Positions 8,744-15,498 of a stretch of 46,485 nucleotides of DNA are shown in pieces. Origin of the DNA: an uncultured Lachnospiraceae bacterium (lineage in GTDB: Bacteria; Bacillota; Clostridia; Lachnospirales; Lachnospiraceae); NCBI GenBank assembly GCA_910588215.1, contig CAJUQJ010000032.1, positions 1 to 46,485 on the forward strand, given 5' to 3'. The first letter of the stretch is position 1, and every line of letters begins with the position of its first letter. Under the pieces are notes generated by a model that was not told the origin of the DNA, did not search any database, and was given only the letters and a program-made list of their open reading frames with translations. The position numbers and the translations under genes were made by a program.

Positions 8744-8838
8744 TTGACGTGTACTGGACGTACACGGAATGAAAGCAACGCGACAGGGGATGAAATTGAT
8801 TCTTTGCCGCCCGTGTGTACCTTTGTTCACTGAGGGTA
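8689..8838. repeat. 150-bp expanded copy of the TACCCTC hairpin repeat
   Basis: TACCCTCGGTGAACAAAGG (8689-8707) and its near-complement ending at 8838 (CCTTTGTTCACTGAGGGTA) form the outer stem. Pairing continues inward through TACACG/CGTGTG and CAATTTCAATCCCTG against CAGGGGATGAAATTG, with a further inner stem around GTGTAC...GTACAC. Three shorter copies of about 48-52 bp, with only the outer arms, are at 11604, 28151 and 43857. The left arm overlaps the 3' end of the Rpn-family CDS. Confidence 0.8.
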
Positions 8839-8967
8839 CCTTAAATAGTTTTTGGGTTCACTTTAAAAGAATCAGCAGGCACTAATTATTAAGGAAAGCA
8901 AGGCGCATGCGCGTATGATAGAACGGCAGCGGAAAATTGAATACGGAATCATTATGATAGAACAAAG

Positions 8968-9000
8968 AACGGCTGGGAGGAAATGAAAGGCCGTTTTTTT
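8968..9000 (+). terminator. Rho-independent terminator
   Basis: AACGGC (8968-8973) and GCCGTT (8990-8995) flank a 16-nt loop, and the T-run extends through 9000. It lies 225 bp past the Rpn-family stop. Confidence 0.6.
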
Positions 9001-9013
9001 ATATCATAGAATT

Positions 9014-9032
9014 AGGATGTCAAAAGGTGCTC
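9014..9032 (+). repeat. GGRTGTCAAAAGGT motif, copy 2
   Basis: AGGATGTCAAAAGGTGCTC starts 13 nt after the T-run of the preceding terminator. Nineteen bases are almost identical to the copy at 29028-29046. Confidence 0.65.
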
Positions 9033-9207
9033 CTTATAAATAGGAAAGAACATATTGCACAAAAAATATTCCGATATGGTTGACGCGGGCTTTTACGAAC
9101 ATCCATGTCCGCGAATTGCTGGGTATCAAACTGAACTTGGACGGGAAATACGGACAATGGAGCGGGAGCCGACAGACGCTGTACCGATGCTGTATTGCCG
9201 AAGATTC

Positions 9208-9238
9208 TTGACAAATTCGGTCAGGGGGGGGGTAAAAT
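9208..9238 (+). promoter_or_regulatory. Promoter with a nine-G homopolymer in its spacer
   Basis: TTGACA (9208-9213) and TAAAAT (9233-9238) are separated by 19 bp, of which 9224-9232 are nine consecutive G. Loss of two G would give the optimal 17-bp spacing. The tract is therefore placed where slipped-strand mispairing could switch transcription of the gene at 9278. Confidence 0.55.
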
Positions 9239-9277
9239 CAGAGGAAAAGGTATAAAGCTATATAAAGGAGAAACGGT

Positions 9278-9790
9278 ATGGATATCAATGCAAAATACCT
9301 GTTAATGTGCTACTGCTTTCAGAACAATATGACGGTAGAGGACAAGGTCAGGGAAGTGAAGAAAATATTCCCGTGCCTGTCCGGAATTTATGAGCAGGAC
9401 CTGAAGATTCTGTTTGAGGGAAGGGAATATCTTCCGGTCATAAAGGGAGTAGAGTTTGCCACGAAATTCAGTGATAATGGACTTTCATATATAGCCATCA
9501 CTGAAATTGCAAACATAACGGACATGCAGAGAAAGTCGGAAGTACAGAAAGCGCTTATGCGTATCTGCGGATGTATCGGCGGGTTTCAATATAAGAAGTG
9601 GGGAATCGGAGGACCGAATGATACGATAAAGAAGCATCTGGGACAGTATCTGTCGGAGCACGCAAAGAACTGGATCAGGGGAGAAGAGGCAGGATATCCG
9701 CGAGTGCTTGAGATGTCCGGTGAGATTGTGGGAAATGCGCCGAATGAAAGTTATACGGTCACGGAAATAACGGGAATTCGGATAGATTGA
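9278..9790 (+). CDS. Hypothetical protein, 170 aa
   Basis: No family recognised. Predicted soluble, without signal peptide or membrane segment. It has a mixed helix/strand pattern, five cysteines (MCYCFQ, FPCLSG, RICGCIGG) and a glycine-rich centre (CGCIGGFQYKKWGIGGPND). RBS AAAGGAGAA (9265-9273) is well placed before the ATG. It is transcribed alone, from a promoter whose spacer contains a nine-G run, and is followed by a 13-bp inverted repeat starting 14 bp after the stop. The neighbours are repeats and gene remnants, so context gives no function. Confidence 0.6.
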   Translation: MDINAKYLLMCYCFQNNMTVEDKVREVKKIFPCLSGIYEQDLKILFEGREYLPVIKGVEFATKFSDNGLSYIAITEIANITDMQRKSEVQKALMRICGCIGGFQYKKWGIGGPNDTIKKHLGQYLSEHAKNWIRGEEAGYPRVLEMSGEIVGNAPNESYTVTEITGIRID

Positions 9791-9803
9791 CGAGAGGGAA
9801 GAA

Positions 9804-9840
9804 GGTTGAATAAATTCTCTGATGAGCAATTTATTCAACC
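9804..9840 (+). terminator. Hairpin after the 170-aa gene
   Basis: GGTTGAATAAATT (9804-9816) and its exact complement (9828-9840) form a 13-bp stem with an 11-nt loop. There is no T-tract, so efficient intrinsic termination is uncertain. It abuts the structured leader starting at 9841. Confidence 0.4.
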
Positions 9841-9940
9841 AAGAGTTTGTGCCGAAGCGTCACAAACTCCTTGATCGCAGAGCAGAATCTGAAATTCTGC
9901 TCGCGTCCTCAGCGCAAAGCGCTTCGGAATGGAGGAAAAA
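9841..9940 (+). ncRNA. Structured RBS-bearing leader repeat, copy 1
   Basis: P1 is a 9-bp stem, GAGTTTGTG/CACAAACTC (9843-9851 with 9861-9869), with loop CCGAAGCGT. P2 is a 9-bp stem, GAGCAGAAT/ATTCTGCTC (9880-9888 with 9894-9902). Loop bases CCGAAGCG (9852-9859) are exactly complementary to CGCTTCGG (9920-9927), 3 nt before the Shine-Dalgarno GGAGG (9931-9935), so a pseudoknot can form. A competing hairpin, AGCGC-AAA-GCGCT (9911-9923), uses part of the same bases. A second copy precedes the hydratase gene at 19127 with the same 5-nt spacing from GGAGG to ATG. Here the start codon (9941) is followed at once by an inserted palindrome, so no intact gene is served. Whether this is a riboswitch-like RNA or a mobile repeat carrying an RBS cannot be settled from two copies. 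Confidence 0.6.
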
Positions 9941-9945
9941 ATGCG

Positions 9946-10048
9946 TATAGTTAACGACATTAGAAATTTCGTTTTTGGCCTTGCAGGTGCTTCCGTATAT
10001 GGCTCCTGCAAGAGACGGAAACAGAAATTTGTTATGTCGTTTACTATA
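9946..10048. repeat. 103-bp TATAGTAAACGACAT palindrome inserted after a start codon
   Basis: TATAGTTAACGACAT (9946-9960) pairs with ATGTCGTTTACTATA (10034-10048), one mismatch. Inner arms include AGAAATTTC against GAAATTTGT and TTGCAGG against CCTGCAA, around an apical loop of about 17 nt. It begins three bases after the ATG at 9941. A 35-bp derivative is at 5867-5901. Confidence 0.75.
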
Positions 10049-10111
10049 GCTTATACGGCCGGATTGCCGGAAACCAGTGGGCAGGCCAAAGCACCCCGTG
10101 GTGCCCGCTAA

Positions 10112-10492
10112 ATGTTTGTGCAGACACGGTGGCGGGCCGTTGTCCGGGAAAGCCAAATCCCCCGTTACAGCCTGTATGTAGTGGTGTCCGAAGGAGCCGG
10201 GCAGAATGTCTATACCGGCGGGCAGGTCACCCCGGAAGTGGCGGTATACTACGGGGATAAGACGGCAGTCACTGCGGCGAAGAAAGACAAGGCAACGGAG
10301 GAAACGGAACTGACGGCGGAGAACGGCAAGTATAAGCTGAAGAAGCTGGAAAAGGATGCAGACTATATGTTAAGTTACGGCGCGAACCTGGCGGCAGGGA
10401 AAAACAAAGGCAGTGTGGCCGTCAGCGGCACAGGAAGGTACGGTGGCAGTGTGACTGTTAAGTTTACGATTGAGAAGAAAGCGATTTATTAA
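10112..10492 (+). pseudogene. C-terminal remnant of a large surface protein
   Basis: From about 10175 the sequence reads like the repeated beta-sandwich modules at the end of Firmicutes surface proteins and large secreted hydrolases: QNVYTGGQVTPEVAVYYGDK, then LKKLEKDADYMLSYGANLAAG, then GSVAVSGTGRYGGSVTVKFT. In such proteins this module follows long upstream domains. Here there is no signal peptide, no RBS before the first ATG, and the preceding DNA is a repeat insertion. It is best read as the truncated 3' end of a lost gene. Confidence 0.6.
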
Positions 10493-10506
10493 GAAGTGAA
10501 AAACAG

Positions 10507-10540
10507 ATCAGGGGCACTCCGGGATGTGGATGCCCCTGAT
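10507..10540 (+). terminator. Hairpin after the surface-protein remnant
   Basis: ATCAGGGGCA (10507-10516) pairs exactly with TGCCCCTGAT (10531-10540) around a 14-nt loop, with only TTCTCTG after it. The stem is strong and there is no T-run. It may be the old terminator of the decayed gene. Confidence 0.45.
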
Positions 10541-10553
10541 TCTCTGTGAAAGG

Positions 10554-10618
10554 ATTGCGGCCAGGGGAAGCTCTTTATCATCAGTGAGATCGGCGCCGGA
10601 GGGATCAGCGGATATCAG
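10554..10618 (+). pseudogene. Short GH2-like C-terminal remnant
   Basis: One frame reads GKLFIISEIGAGGISGYQV, close to the segment GKP-IISE-GA that carries the nucleophile glutamate of glycoside hydrolase family 2. Only about 20 residues remain before the converging AraC gene. The match is short, so the family call is tentative. Confidence 0.35.
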
Positions 10619-10621
10619 GTC

Positions 10622-11476
10622 TTAGCTGTTATCTTGTTTCGGAGAGCAGCCGAAATACTTCACATATGCTCTGTAAAAAACCGAGTAATCATCAAAACCG
10701 CATTCTTCACAGGCTTTGGTAATGTGCGTGCCACTGCTTATTTTTTCTTTTGCGGCGGTCAGCCTTTTTAGCGTTATGTATTCCCAGGGAGAACTGCCGG
10801 TTGCGTTTCTGAATATTCTGTTGAATTGCGATGTGCTTATATAAAAATGCTCCGCAAGCATTGACACGGATATCTTTTCATACAAATGCTCGTTTATATA
10901 TTTCAGTATGTGCATGGCGCGGGTCTGTTCGACAGGGCATTCGCTGCCGTTTCTGCTTATATGCGCTGTTCTTATTGCGTCCAGTATAGACATCAGGAAC
11001 AATTGAATTTTAATCGCTGCCGTGTATTTATCGTTGCAGCTGCATATTTGCTTGAAACATTTTTCGATGGATATACCGTCAAACTCCGAGGAGAGATACA
11101 GATTACCCGTGCCGAGCGGTCTGTCAAGAAACGGTTTCATAAATATGCGTTCGGGGTCAATGCTGTCCGCGGCAGAAAGCGGGAAGTTTATCGTGTATCT
11201 TTCGTATAATTTATCTGCCAGTATTTTGGGCCGATGTGCTTCTGCTGGACGCATGATCATAACACTCCCGCGTTCCAGCGGGTATTCTGAGCCCTCCACG
11301 AGATACTCGACTCTGCCGGAAACAAAATAAAATATCTCACATCTTGTATGAATGTGCATTTCGCAGGTACTGTCGTCAGGTTTGCAGTCGATCGCGTGTC
11401 TTATATGAATGTTATTAAATGTAAATTCCTGTAAATGATTTTCCATAAACGTGTAATCCCTTACTCCAAAGAGCAT
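10622..11476 (-). CDS. AraC family transcriptional regulator with cupin sensor domain
   Basis: Up to 284 residues. The N-terminal half is a cupin-like sugar-sensing domain (MHIHTRCEIFYFVSGRVEYL and GSVMIMRPAEAHRP are typical). The C-terminal ~100 residues are a two-helix-turn-helix AraC domain (SVSMLAEHFYISTSQFNRIF, then the CGFDDYSVFYRAYVKYFGCSP signature). The first ATG (11474-11476) has no clear Shine-Dalgarno. The in-frame ATG eleven codons in, ending at 11446, follows an AAGGG and may be the real start. It is transcribed divergently from the two oxidoreductases at 11692 and 12979 and is likely their regulator. Its 3' end runs up to a decayed GH2 fragment. Confidence 0.9.
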   Translation of the reverse strand: MLFGVRDYTFMENHLQEFTFNNIHIRHAIDCKPDDSTCEMHIHTRCEIFYFVSGRVEYLVEGSEYPLERGSVMIMRPAEAHRPKILADKLYERYTINFPLSAADSIDPERIFMKPFLDRPLGTGNLYLSSEFDGISIEKCFKQICSCNDKYTAAIKIQLFLMSILDAIRTAHISRNGSECPVEQTRAMHILKYINEHLYEKISVSMLAEHFYISTSQFNRIFRNATGSSPWEYITLKRLTAAKEKISSGTHITKACEECGFDDYSVFYRAYVKYFGCSPKQDNS

Positions 11477-11559
11477 CTAACGCCTGTCTGCATTGTCGTA
11501 AATGGTATGCAAACTTACATTTTGATTGTACGGCAATATGCATGGATTTGCAATATAGT

Positions 11560-11587
11560 ATGACAAAAATAGCAATTACATTATAAA
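11560..11587 (+). promoter_or_regulatory. Possible promoter of the oxidoreductase pair
   Basis: ATGACA (11560-11565), 16-bp spacer, TATAAA (11582-11587). It lies in the divergent region shared with the AraC gene. The match is moderate. Confidence 0.35.
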
Positions 11588-11603
11588 TCAATTCTTGATA
11601 TGA

Positions 11604-11651
11604 TACTCTCAGTGAATGAAAGAAATGAGTTTTCTTTGTTCACTGAAGGCA
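11604..11651. repeat. TACCCTC hairpin repeat, 48-bp copy
   Basis: TACTCTCAGTGAATGAAAG on the left and CTTTGTTCACTGAAGGCA on the right form a diverged copy of the hairpin repeat at 28151 and 43857. It lies in the 5' leader of the first oxidoreductase gene, ending 40 bp before its start. Confidence 0.6.
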
Positions 11652-11691
11652 TAACATAAATCAGACGTCAGTGTCTTAAGGGAGGGCTGTT

Positions 11692-12858
11692 ATGGAAAAA
11701 ATAAGACTTGGTATAATCGGTATGGGCAACATGGGAAGCGTACATTTCAGAAACGTTGCAGAGGGAAAGAGCCCTTCTGCAGAGGTGACGGCAGTATGTG
11801 ACATTGATCCGAAAAAAATTGCAGATACTGCAAAATACGGTTCTGTAAGGTTTTTTGCGAATTATAAAGAAATGTTGGACAGTGGCACTGTGGACGCGGT
11901 ATTGATAGCAGTACCTCACTACGATCATCCGCCTATTGCTATGGAGTGTTTTAAGCGGGGCATTCATGTCCTGACGGAAAAACCTGCAGGAGTGTTTGCA
12001 AAACAGGTACGGGAGATGAACGAGGCGGCCGAAAGATCGGGAGTAAAGTTCGGCATAATGTTCAATCAGCGTACGAATCCAATGTACGCAAAGGCACGGG
12101 AAATTGTCCGCAGCGGTCAGCTCGGACAACTTAAGCGCATGGTATGGATAGTCACCAACTGGTACCGTACACAGGCATATTACGATTCGGGAAGCTGGCG
12201 CGCCACATGGAACGGCGAAGGCGGCGGCGTACTTTTAAATCAGGCTCCTCATAATCTCGACTTGTGGCAATGGATATTTGGTATGCCCAAAAGAGTACGG
12301 GCATTCTGCACCGTAGGAAAATACCACGATATAGGCGTTGAGGATGACGTTACCATATACGGCGAATATGAAAACGGATCGACCGCGGTGTTTATTTCCA
12401 CAACGGGGGAAGCGCCGGGCACGAATCGTCTTGAAATATCGGGTGATCTTGGGAAAATAGTTATAGAATGTGGAAAGTTGAAGTGGTGGAGGCTTAAAGT
12501 TCCCGAACGGGAATTCTGCTTATCGTCAAAGGAGGGATTTGTTTCGCCGGAAACCGAATATGAGGAATTTTCTGCTCCTGAATCCGAGGGACATCCGAAG
12601 GTGATCGAGGCCTTTGCGCAGTCCATACTAAACGGCACGGAAATGATCGCTGACGGTGCGGAGGGGCTGAATTCTCTTTCGATTTCCAATGCCGCTTATC
12701 TTTCTTCATGGACGGACGATTGGGCGGAAATTCCGACAGACGAGGCACTATTTGAAAAATATCTTATAGATCTGTGCCGAAAAGAAAAGTATCAAAGCAA
12801 GCCGGAACAGGGTGAAAGCACAGAAAATATCAGTGAACGTTGGAGGGTAAGGTGGTAA
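11692..12858 (+). CDS. Gfo/Idh/MocA family oxidoreductase
   Basis: 388 residues, NAD(P)-dependent dehydrogenase of the glucose-fructose oxidoreductase/inositol dehydrogenase family; substrate unknown. The Rossmann fingerprint GIIGMGNMG is at residues 8-16, then VTAVCDIDP. The EKP motif carrying the catalytic lysine is in HVLTEKPAG, and the substrate-binding segment GGGVLLNQAPHNLDLWQW carries the conserved histidine. RBS GGAGGG precedes the ATG by about 6 bp. The gene opens a two-gene unit with a second paralogous oxidoreductase 120 bp downstream and lies divergent to an AraC regulator, so a sugar or polyol catabolic role is likely. Codons ending in A/T (ATA, TTT) are more frequent than in ileS or glgP, which could mean different ancestry. 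Confidence 0.93.
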   Translation: MEKIRLGIIGMGNMGSVHFRNVAEGKSPSAEVTAVCDIDPKKIADTAKYGSVRFFANYKEMLDSGTVDAVLIAVPHYDHPPIAMECFKRGIHVLTEKPAGVFAKQVREMNEAAERSGVKFGIMFNQRTNPMYAKAREIVRSGQLGQLKRMVWIVTNWYRTQAYYDSGSWRATWNGEGGGVLLNQAPHNLDLWQWIFGMPKRVRAFCTVGKYHDIGVEDDVTIYGEYENGSTAVFISTTGEAPGTNRLEISGDLGKIVIECGKLKWWRLKVPEREFCLSSKEGFVSPETEYEEFSAPESEGHPKVIEAFAQSILNGTEMIADGAEGLNSLSISNAAYLSSWTDDWAEIPTDEALFEKYLIDLCRKEKYQSKPEQGESTENISERWRVRW

Positions 12859-12978
12859 ATGTATTTGTGTTAATGCCCAAGATGCAAAGGGCGTTATCCT
12901 TGCCGTATCCCAAACAGGATAAGAATACGTGTTTAGGTATTTTGGGGGAATAGAAATTCGGAAACGGAGGAAAAGAAA

Positions 12979-14061
12979 ATGTCAAATATATCAAGCGGAA
13001 TGAATTATGCACCAAAGGGTAAGCCGGCACATGTTGTAAAAGCAGGGGAATTCAGCATAGCGGCGGTGTCGTTAGAACACGGTCATATTTACGGTATGTG
13101 CGGCGGACTTAAAGAGGCTGGAGCAACGATAAAATGGGTATACGACCCTGATCCTCGAAAGGTTGCGGAGTTTCAAAAAAAGTTTCCGGAGGCTGCGGCT
13201 GCACGCTGTGAGGAGGAAGTGCTTTCCGATCCAGAAGTAAGGCTTATATGTTCCGCCGCAATAACAAGCGAAAGGTGTTCGCTGGGACTGCGCGTCATGG
13301 CGGCGGGAAAAGACTACTTTACGGATAAAGCGCCCCTCACAACTCTTGAACAGCTGGCAGCGGCAAGGGAGGCTGTACGCAGTACGGGCCGTAAGTACAT
13401 GGTGTATTACAGCGAACGGCTGCACGTTGAATCCGCAGTTTTTGCAGGACAGCTTATCGAGCAGAAAGCGATAGGCCGGCCTATACATATTGATGGTTTT
13501 GGGCCGCATCGTATCGGCAACCCGAAGTACAGACCTGAATGGTTTTTTCAAAAGGAAAAATACGGCGGAATACTCTGTGACATAGGCAGCCATCAGATAG
13601 AGCAGTTCTTGTACTACTGCGGCGTAAAGGATGCAGAGGTCAAATACAGTCAGGTTGGAAATTATGCTCACCCCGATTATCCGGAACTGGAGGACTTTGG
13701 CGATGCTGTACTCGTGGGAGACAACGGCGCGACCCAGCATTTCCGTGTGGATTGGTTTACGCCCGACGGACTTTCCACATGGGGCGATGGCAGGACTTTT
13801 ATCCTTGGTACGGAGGGTTATATCGAGCTGCGAAAATATGTAAACGTAGGTATGAACGATGGCAGTTTGGACCATGTTTTTATGGTGAACAAAGAGGGCG
13901 AACATCATTTTCATGTTGCGGGAAAAGTTGGGTTCCCATATTTCGGGCAATTGATATTGGACTGTATAGATCGTACGGAAAACGCCATGACGCAGGAACA
14001 CGCTTTCAAGGCGGCAGAGTTGTGCGTAAAGGCGCAGATAAAGTCGGTGAAGGTACATTAA
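12979..14061 (+). CDS. Gfo/Idh/MocA family oxidoreductase, second copy
   Basis: 360 residues, only distantly similar to the upstream paralogue. The N-terminal segment FSIAAVSLEHGHIYGMCGGL replaces the usual GxGxxG with a SLEHGHI variant seen in some Gfo/Idh/MocA subfamilies. In place of EKP it has DKAPLTT, keeping the lysine. GGILCDIGSHQIEQFLYYCG holds the conserved D-x-x-x-H. RBS CGGAGGAAAAG precedes the ATG. Paired oxidoreductases of this type often oxidise and then reduce the same sugar carbon, so a joint pathway with the first copy is plausible. The substrate cannot be named. The gene is followed by a 146-bp palindromic repeat rather than a classical terminator. Confidence 0.88.
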   Translation: MSNISSGMNYAPKGKPAHVVKAGEFSIAAVSLEHGHIYGMCGGLKEAGATIKWVYDPDPRKVAEFQKKFPEAAAARCEEEVLSDPEVRLICSAAITSERCSLGLRVMAAGKDYFTDKAPLTTLEQLAAAREAVRSTGRKYMVYYSERLHVESAVFAGQLIEQKAIGRPIHIDGFGPHRIGNPKYRPEWFFQKEKYGGILCDIGSHQIEQFLYYCGVKDAEVKYSQVGNYAHPDYPELEDFGDAVLVGDNGATQHFRVDWFTPDGLSTWGDGRTFILGTEGYIELRKYVNVGMNDGSLDHVFMVNKEGEHHFHVAGKVGFPYFGQLILDCIDRTENAMTQEHAFKAAELCVKAQIKSVKVH

Positions 14062-14069
14062 GGAGAGTA

Positions 14070-14215
14070 GTTACTATTTGCGGGTCAGGAATGCGCCAAA
14101 CTGCGCATTCCGTGAGAACATGATTCAGGAGTGAGGGGCGATTTTTGCGAAGCAAAATTCTTAAATATCGCCCCGGATCATAACTATGAGCGGCTCCTGG
14201 GCCGTGAATAGTAAC
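14070..14215. repeat. 146-bp GTTACTATT palindromic repeat
   Basis: GTTACTATT (14070-14078) and AATAGTAAC (14207-14215) are exact terminal inverted repeats. Inside are a hairpin, GGAATGCGC-6 nt-GCGCATTCC (14088-14111), and a longer central hairpin bounded by GGGGCGAT/ATCGCCCC (to 14174) enclosing TTTTGC-GAA-GCAAAA. A left-half copy is at 3163-3225. It holds no ORF. The 325 bp from 14062 to 14386 otherwise hold only two promoters. Confidence 0.7.
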
Positions 14216-14254
14216 GGAGTTAAGAAAGAGATTAAAATAAAATTGTAAAAATAG

Positions 14255-14283
14255 TTGTAATGTATAAGGCAGTATGGTATAAT
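14255..14283 (+). promoter_or_regulatory. Distal promoter of the RelA/SpoT cassette
   Basis: TTGTAA (14255-14260), 17-bp spacer, TATAAT (14278-14283). Its sequence from AATGTATA to GGTATAAT is nearly repeated at the proximal promoter 55 bp downstream. Confidence 0.55.
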
Positions 14284-14309
14284 TTTCTTTAATAAAAAAG
14301 GAAAAGTTG

Positions 14310-14338
14310 TTGATAATGTATAGATGACATGGTATAAT
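14310..14338 (+). promoter_or_regulatory. Proximal promoter of the RelA/SpoT cassette
   Basis: TTGATA (14310-14315), 17-bp spacer, TATAAT (14333-14338): the best sigma-A match in the window. A start near 14345 gives a leader of about 42 nt to the 59-aa ORF. Confidence 0.7.
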
Positions 14339-14386
14339 ATTAAGTTACCACATAGAAAATTCGGTGAAAGCAAAGGGGTGATAGGT

Positions 14387-14566
14387 ATGACTGAAGCAAA
14401 GGTTGTAATGGATGGATTTATGGAAAGATTAGGAAACAACGGGTTTGAGAAGGAAAATCAGCCAAACAATGGACCGGAGATCAGCTTGGACTTTATTGAT
14501 GAACAATTGCAGTCATATTCTAAACTCTTAATGTCGGGCATTGTAGAAGCGGCATTGAGCGAGTAA
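14387..14566 (+). CDS. Small acidic protein, first gene of the RelA/SpoT cassette
   Basis: 59 residues, acidic, probably helical at both ends. No family recognised, no signal peptide and no helix-turn-helix visible. Start chosen at 14387, preceded by AAGGGGTG (14373-14380). An in-frame ATG at 14324 lies inside the promoter and is excluded. The stop is 14 bp before the RelA/SpoT-domain gene, so the two are co-transcribed and probably translationally coupled. Small partners next to RelA/SpoT-domain toxins are often antitoxins; for this protein that is an inference from position alone. Confidence 0.6.
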   Translation: MTEAKVVMDGFMERLGNNGFEKENQPNNGPEISLDFIDEQLQSYSKLLMSGIVEAALSE

Positions 14567-14580
14567 GGGGTGGAAGTTTT

Positions 14581-15474
14581 ATGCTGAGTACGGAAAAAGA
14601 GCAGGCTGATTTTTGTACAGAGTTTAATATATCAGGTGAAAAGTTCAGAAACTCTCGACTGACGTGGGCGGAGTTGGAACAAATTGCAAAGGACTTTGAA
14701 CGAAAAAGGAATGAACATCAAAACACTGTAAAGCAGTATGCAGAGGTATTACAAAAGTGTTTGGCTGTTCATTCTTTAAGTTATAGGGTCAAAGATACAA
14801 AGCATTTGATTGAAAAGATCATTCGTAAAAATCCAAAATATCTGGAGACGGGAAATACTTTATCCCTGGAAAACTATGAGTGGGAAATTACAGATCTGAT
14901 GGGGATTCGCCTTTTGCTTTTGTTTAAGGAAGATTGGCTTGAAGTTCATGATTATCTTATGGAAATGTATGAAAATGTATTGTTAGAGGAGCCGTTCGCA
15001 TACGTACGAGAGGGCGATGACACTCATTTATATGAGAATAAGATTGAAATAAGAAAAGAAAAACCTTATAGATCGGTCCATTATGTAATTCGAGCAGATA
15101 AAGGATTGGCGATTGAAATACAAGTTCGTACTTTGTATGAAGAGGCATGGAGTGAAATTGACCATAAATTACGTTATCCGTATAATTTAAGAAATGAAAT
15201 GCTGGCTAATTATATAAATATTATGAACCGTCTCACAGGAATGGGTGATGAGATGGGAACTTTTATCCATAGCTATATTAGAAACTTTCAAGAAAGTTTA
15301 TATGCTGGTGTTACAGATGACAATGAGGTATATCATTTTATTTTACATGAGATTGAAAAGTGCGATAATGTAGAAGTGAAACAAGCTGTTGTGGATAAAA
15401 TCAAGCAAGCTGATAACTATCGTGAAATGAAAAAAATGGCAGATTTATTAAAAAATATTTTACTATACAAATAG
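14581..15474 (+). CDS. RelA/SpoT-domain (p)ppGpp-synthetase-like protein
   Basis: 297 residues with a single nucleotidyltransferase domain and no HD hydrolase, TGS or ACT domain, so it is a small alarmone synthetase-like or toxSAS-like protein. Expected motifs: SYRVK (67-71), DLMGIR (105-110), the G-loop YRSVH (163-167, the Tyr normally stacks on the acceptor base), EIQVRT (179-184) and WSEIDHKLRYP (190-200). Housekeeping RelP/RelQ are about 210-260 residues; this one has an extra N-terminal ~60 residues and a helical C-terminus (210-297). Together with the AT-rich composition and the flanking small unknown genes, this points to a mobile toxin or defence cassette. Alternatives are an ordinary stress alarmone synthetase, or a tRNA-pyrophosphorylating toxin. 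The RBS is a GGGGTGGAAG just upstream. Confidence 0.85.
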   Translation: MLSTEKEQADFCTEFNISGEKFRNSRLTWAELEQIAKDFERKRNEHQNTVKQYAEVLQKCLAVHSLSYRVKDTKHLIEKIIRKNPKYLETGNTLSLENYEWEITDLMGIRLLLLFKEDWLEVHDYLMEMYENVLLEEPFAYVREGDDTHLYENKIEIRKEKPYRSVHYVIRADKGLAIEIQVRTLYEEAWSEIDHKLRYPYNLRNEMLANYINIMNRLTGMGDEMGTFIHSYIRNFQESLYAGVTDDNEVYHFILHEIEKCDNVEVKQAVVDKIKQADNYREMKKMADLLKNILLYK

Positions 15475-15498
15475 ATAATAGATAGTAGGAGAGTTACG

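Larger units (their letters stand above)
8744..9277. other. 534-bp gap without a supported gene
   Basis: Holds the right arm of the TACCCTC repeat, a terminator (8968-9000), the post-terminator motif (9014-9032) and the G9 promoter of the next gene. Between 9065 and 9210 a stop-free stretch reads FTNIHVRELLGIKLNLDGKY and beyond, then stops in SRQTLYRCCIAEDS. It may be a gene remnant, but I do not recognise a family. Confidence 0.4.

Noticed and set aside
8708..8795. CRISPR-repeat-like string ATTTCAATCCCTG
   Set aside because: It occurs once in each orientation as the arms of a palindrome, with no direct repeats, spacers or cas genes.
9941..10111. Short ORF after the first leader copy
   Set aside because: Apart from the first codons it is the translation of the inserted palindrome; not a gene.
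13072..14058. 328-codon ORF on the minus strand
   Set aside because: Antisense shadow of the second oxidoreductase, which has a clear RBS and domain motifs; similar long antisense ORFs over ileS (1833-2735) and glgP (3322-4335) were rejected for the same reason.
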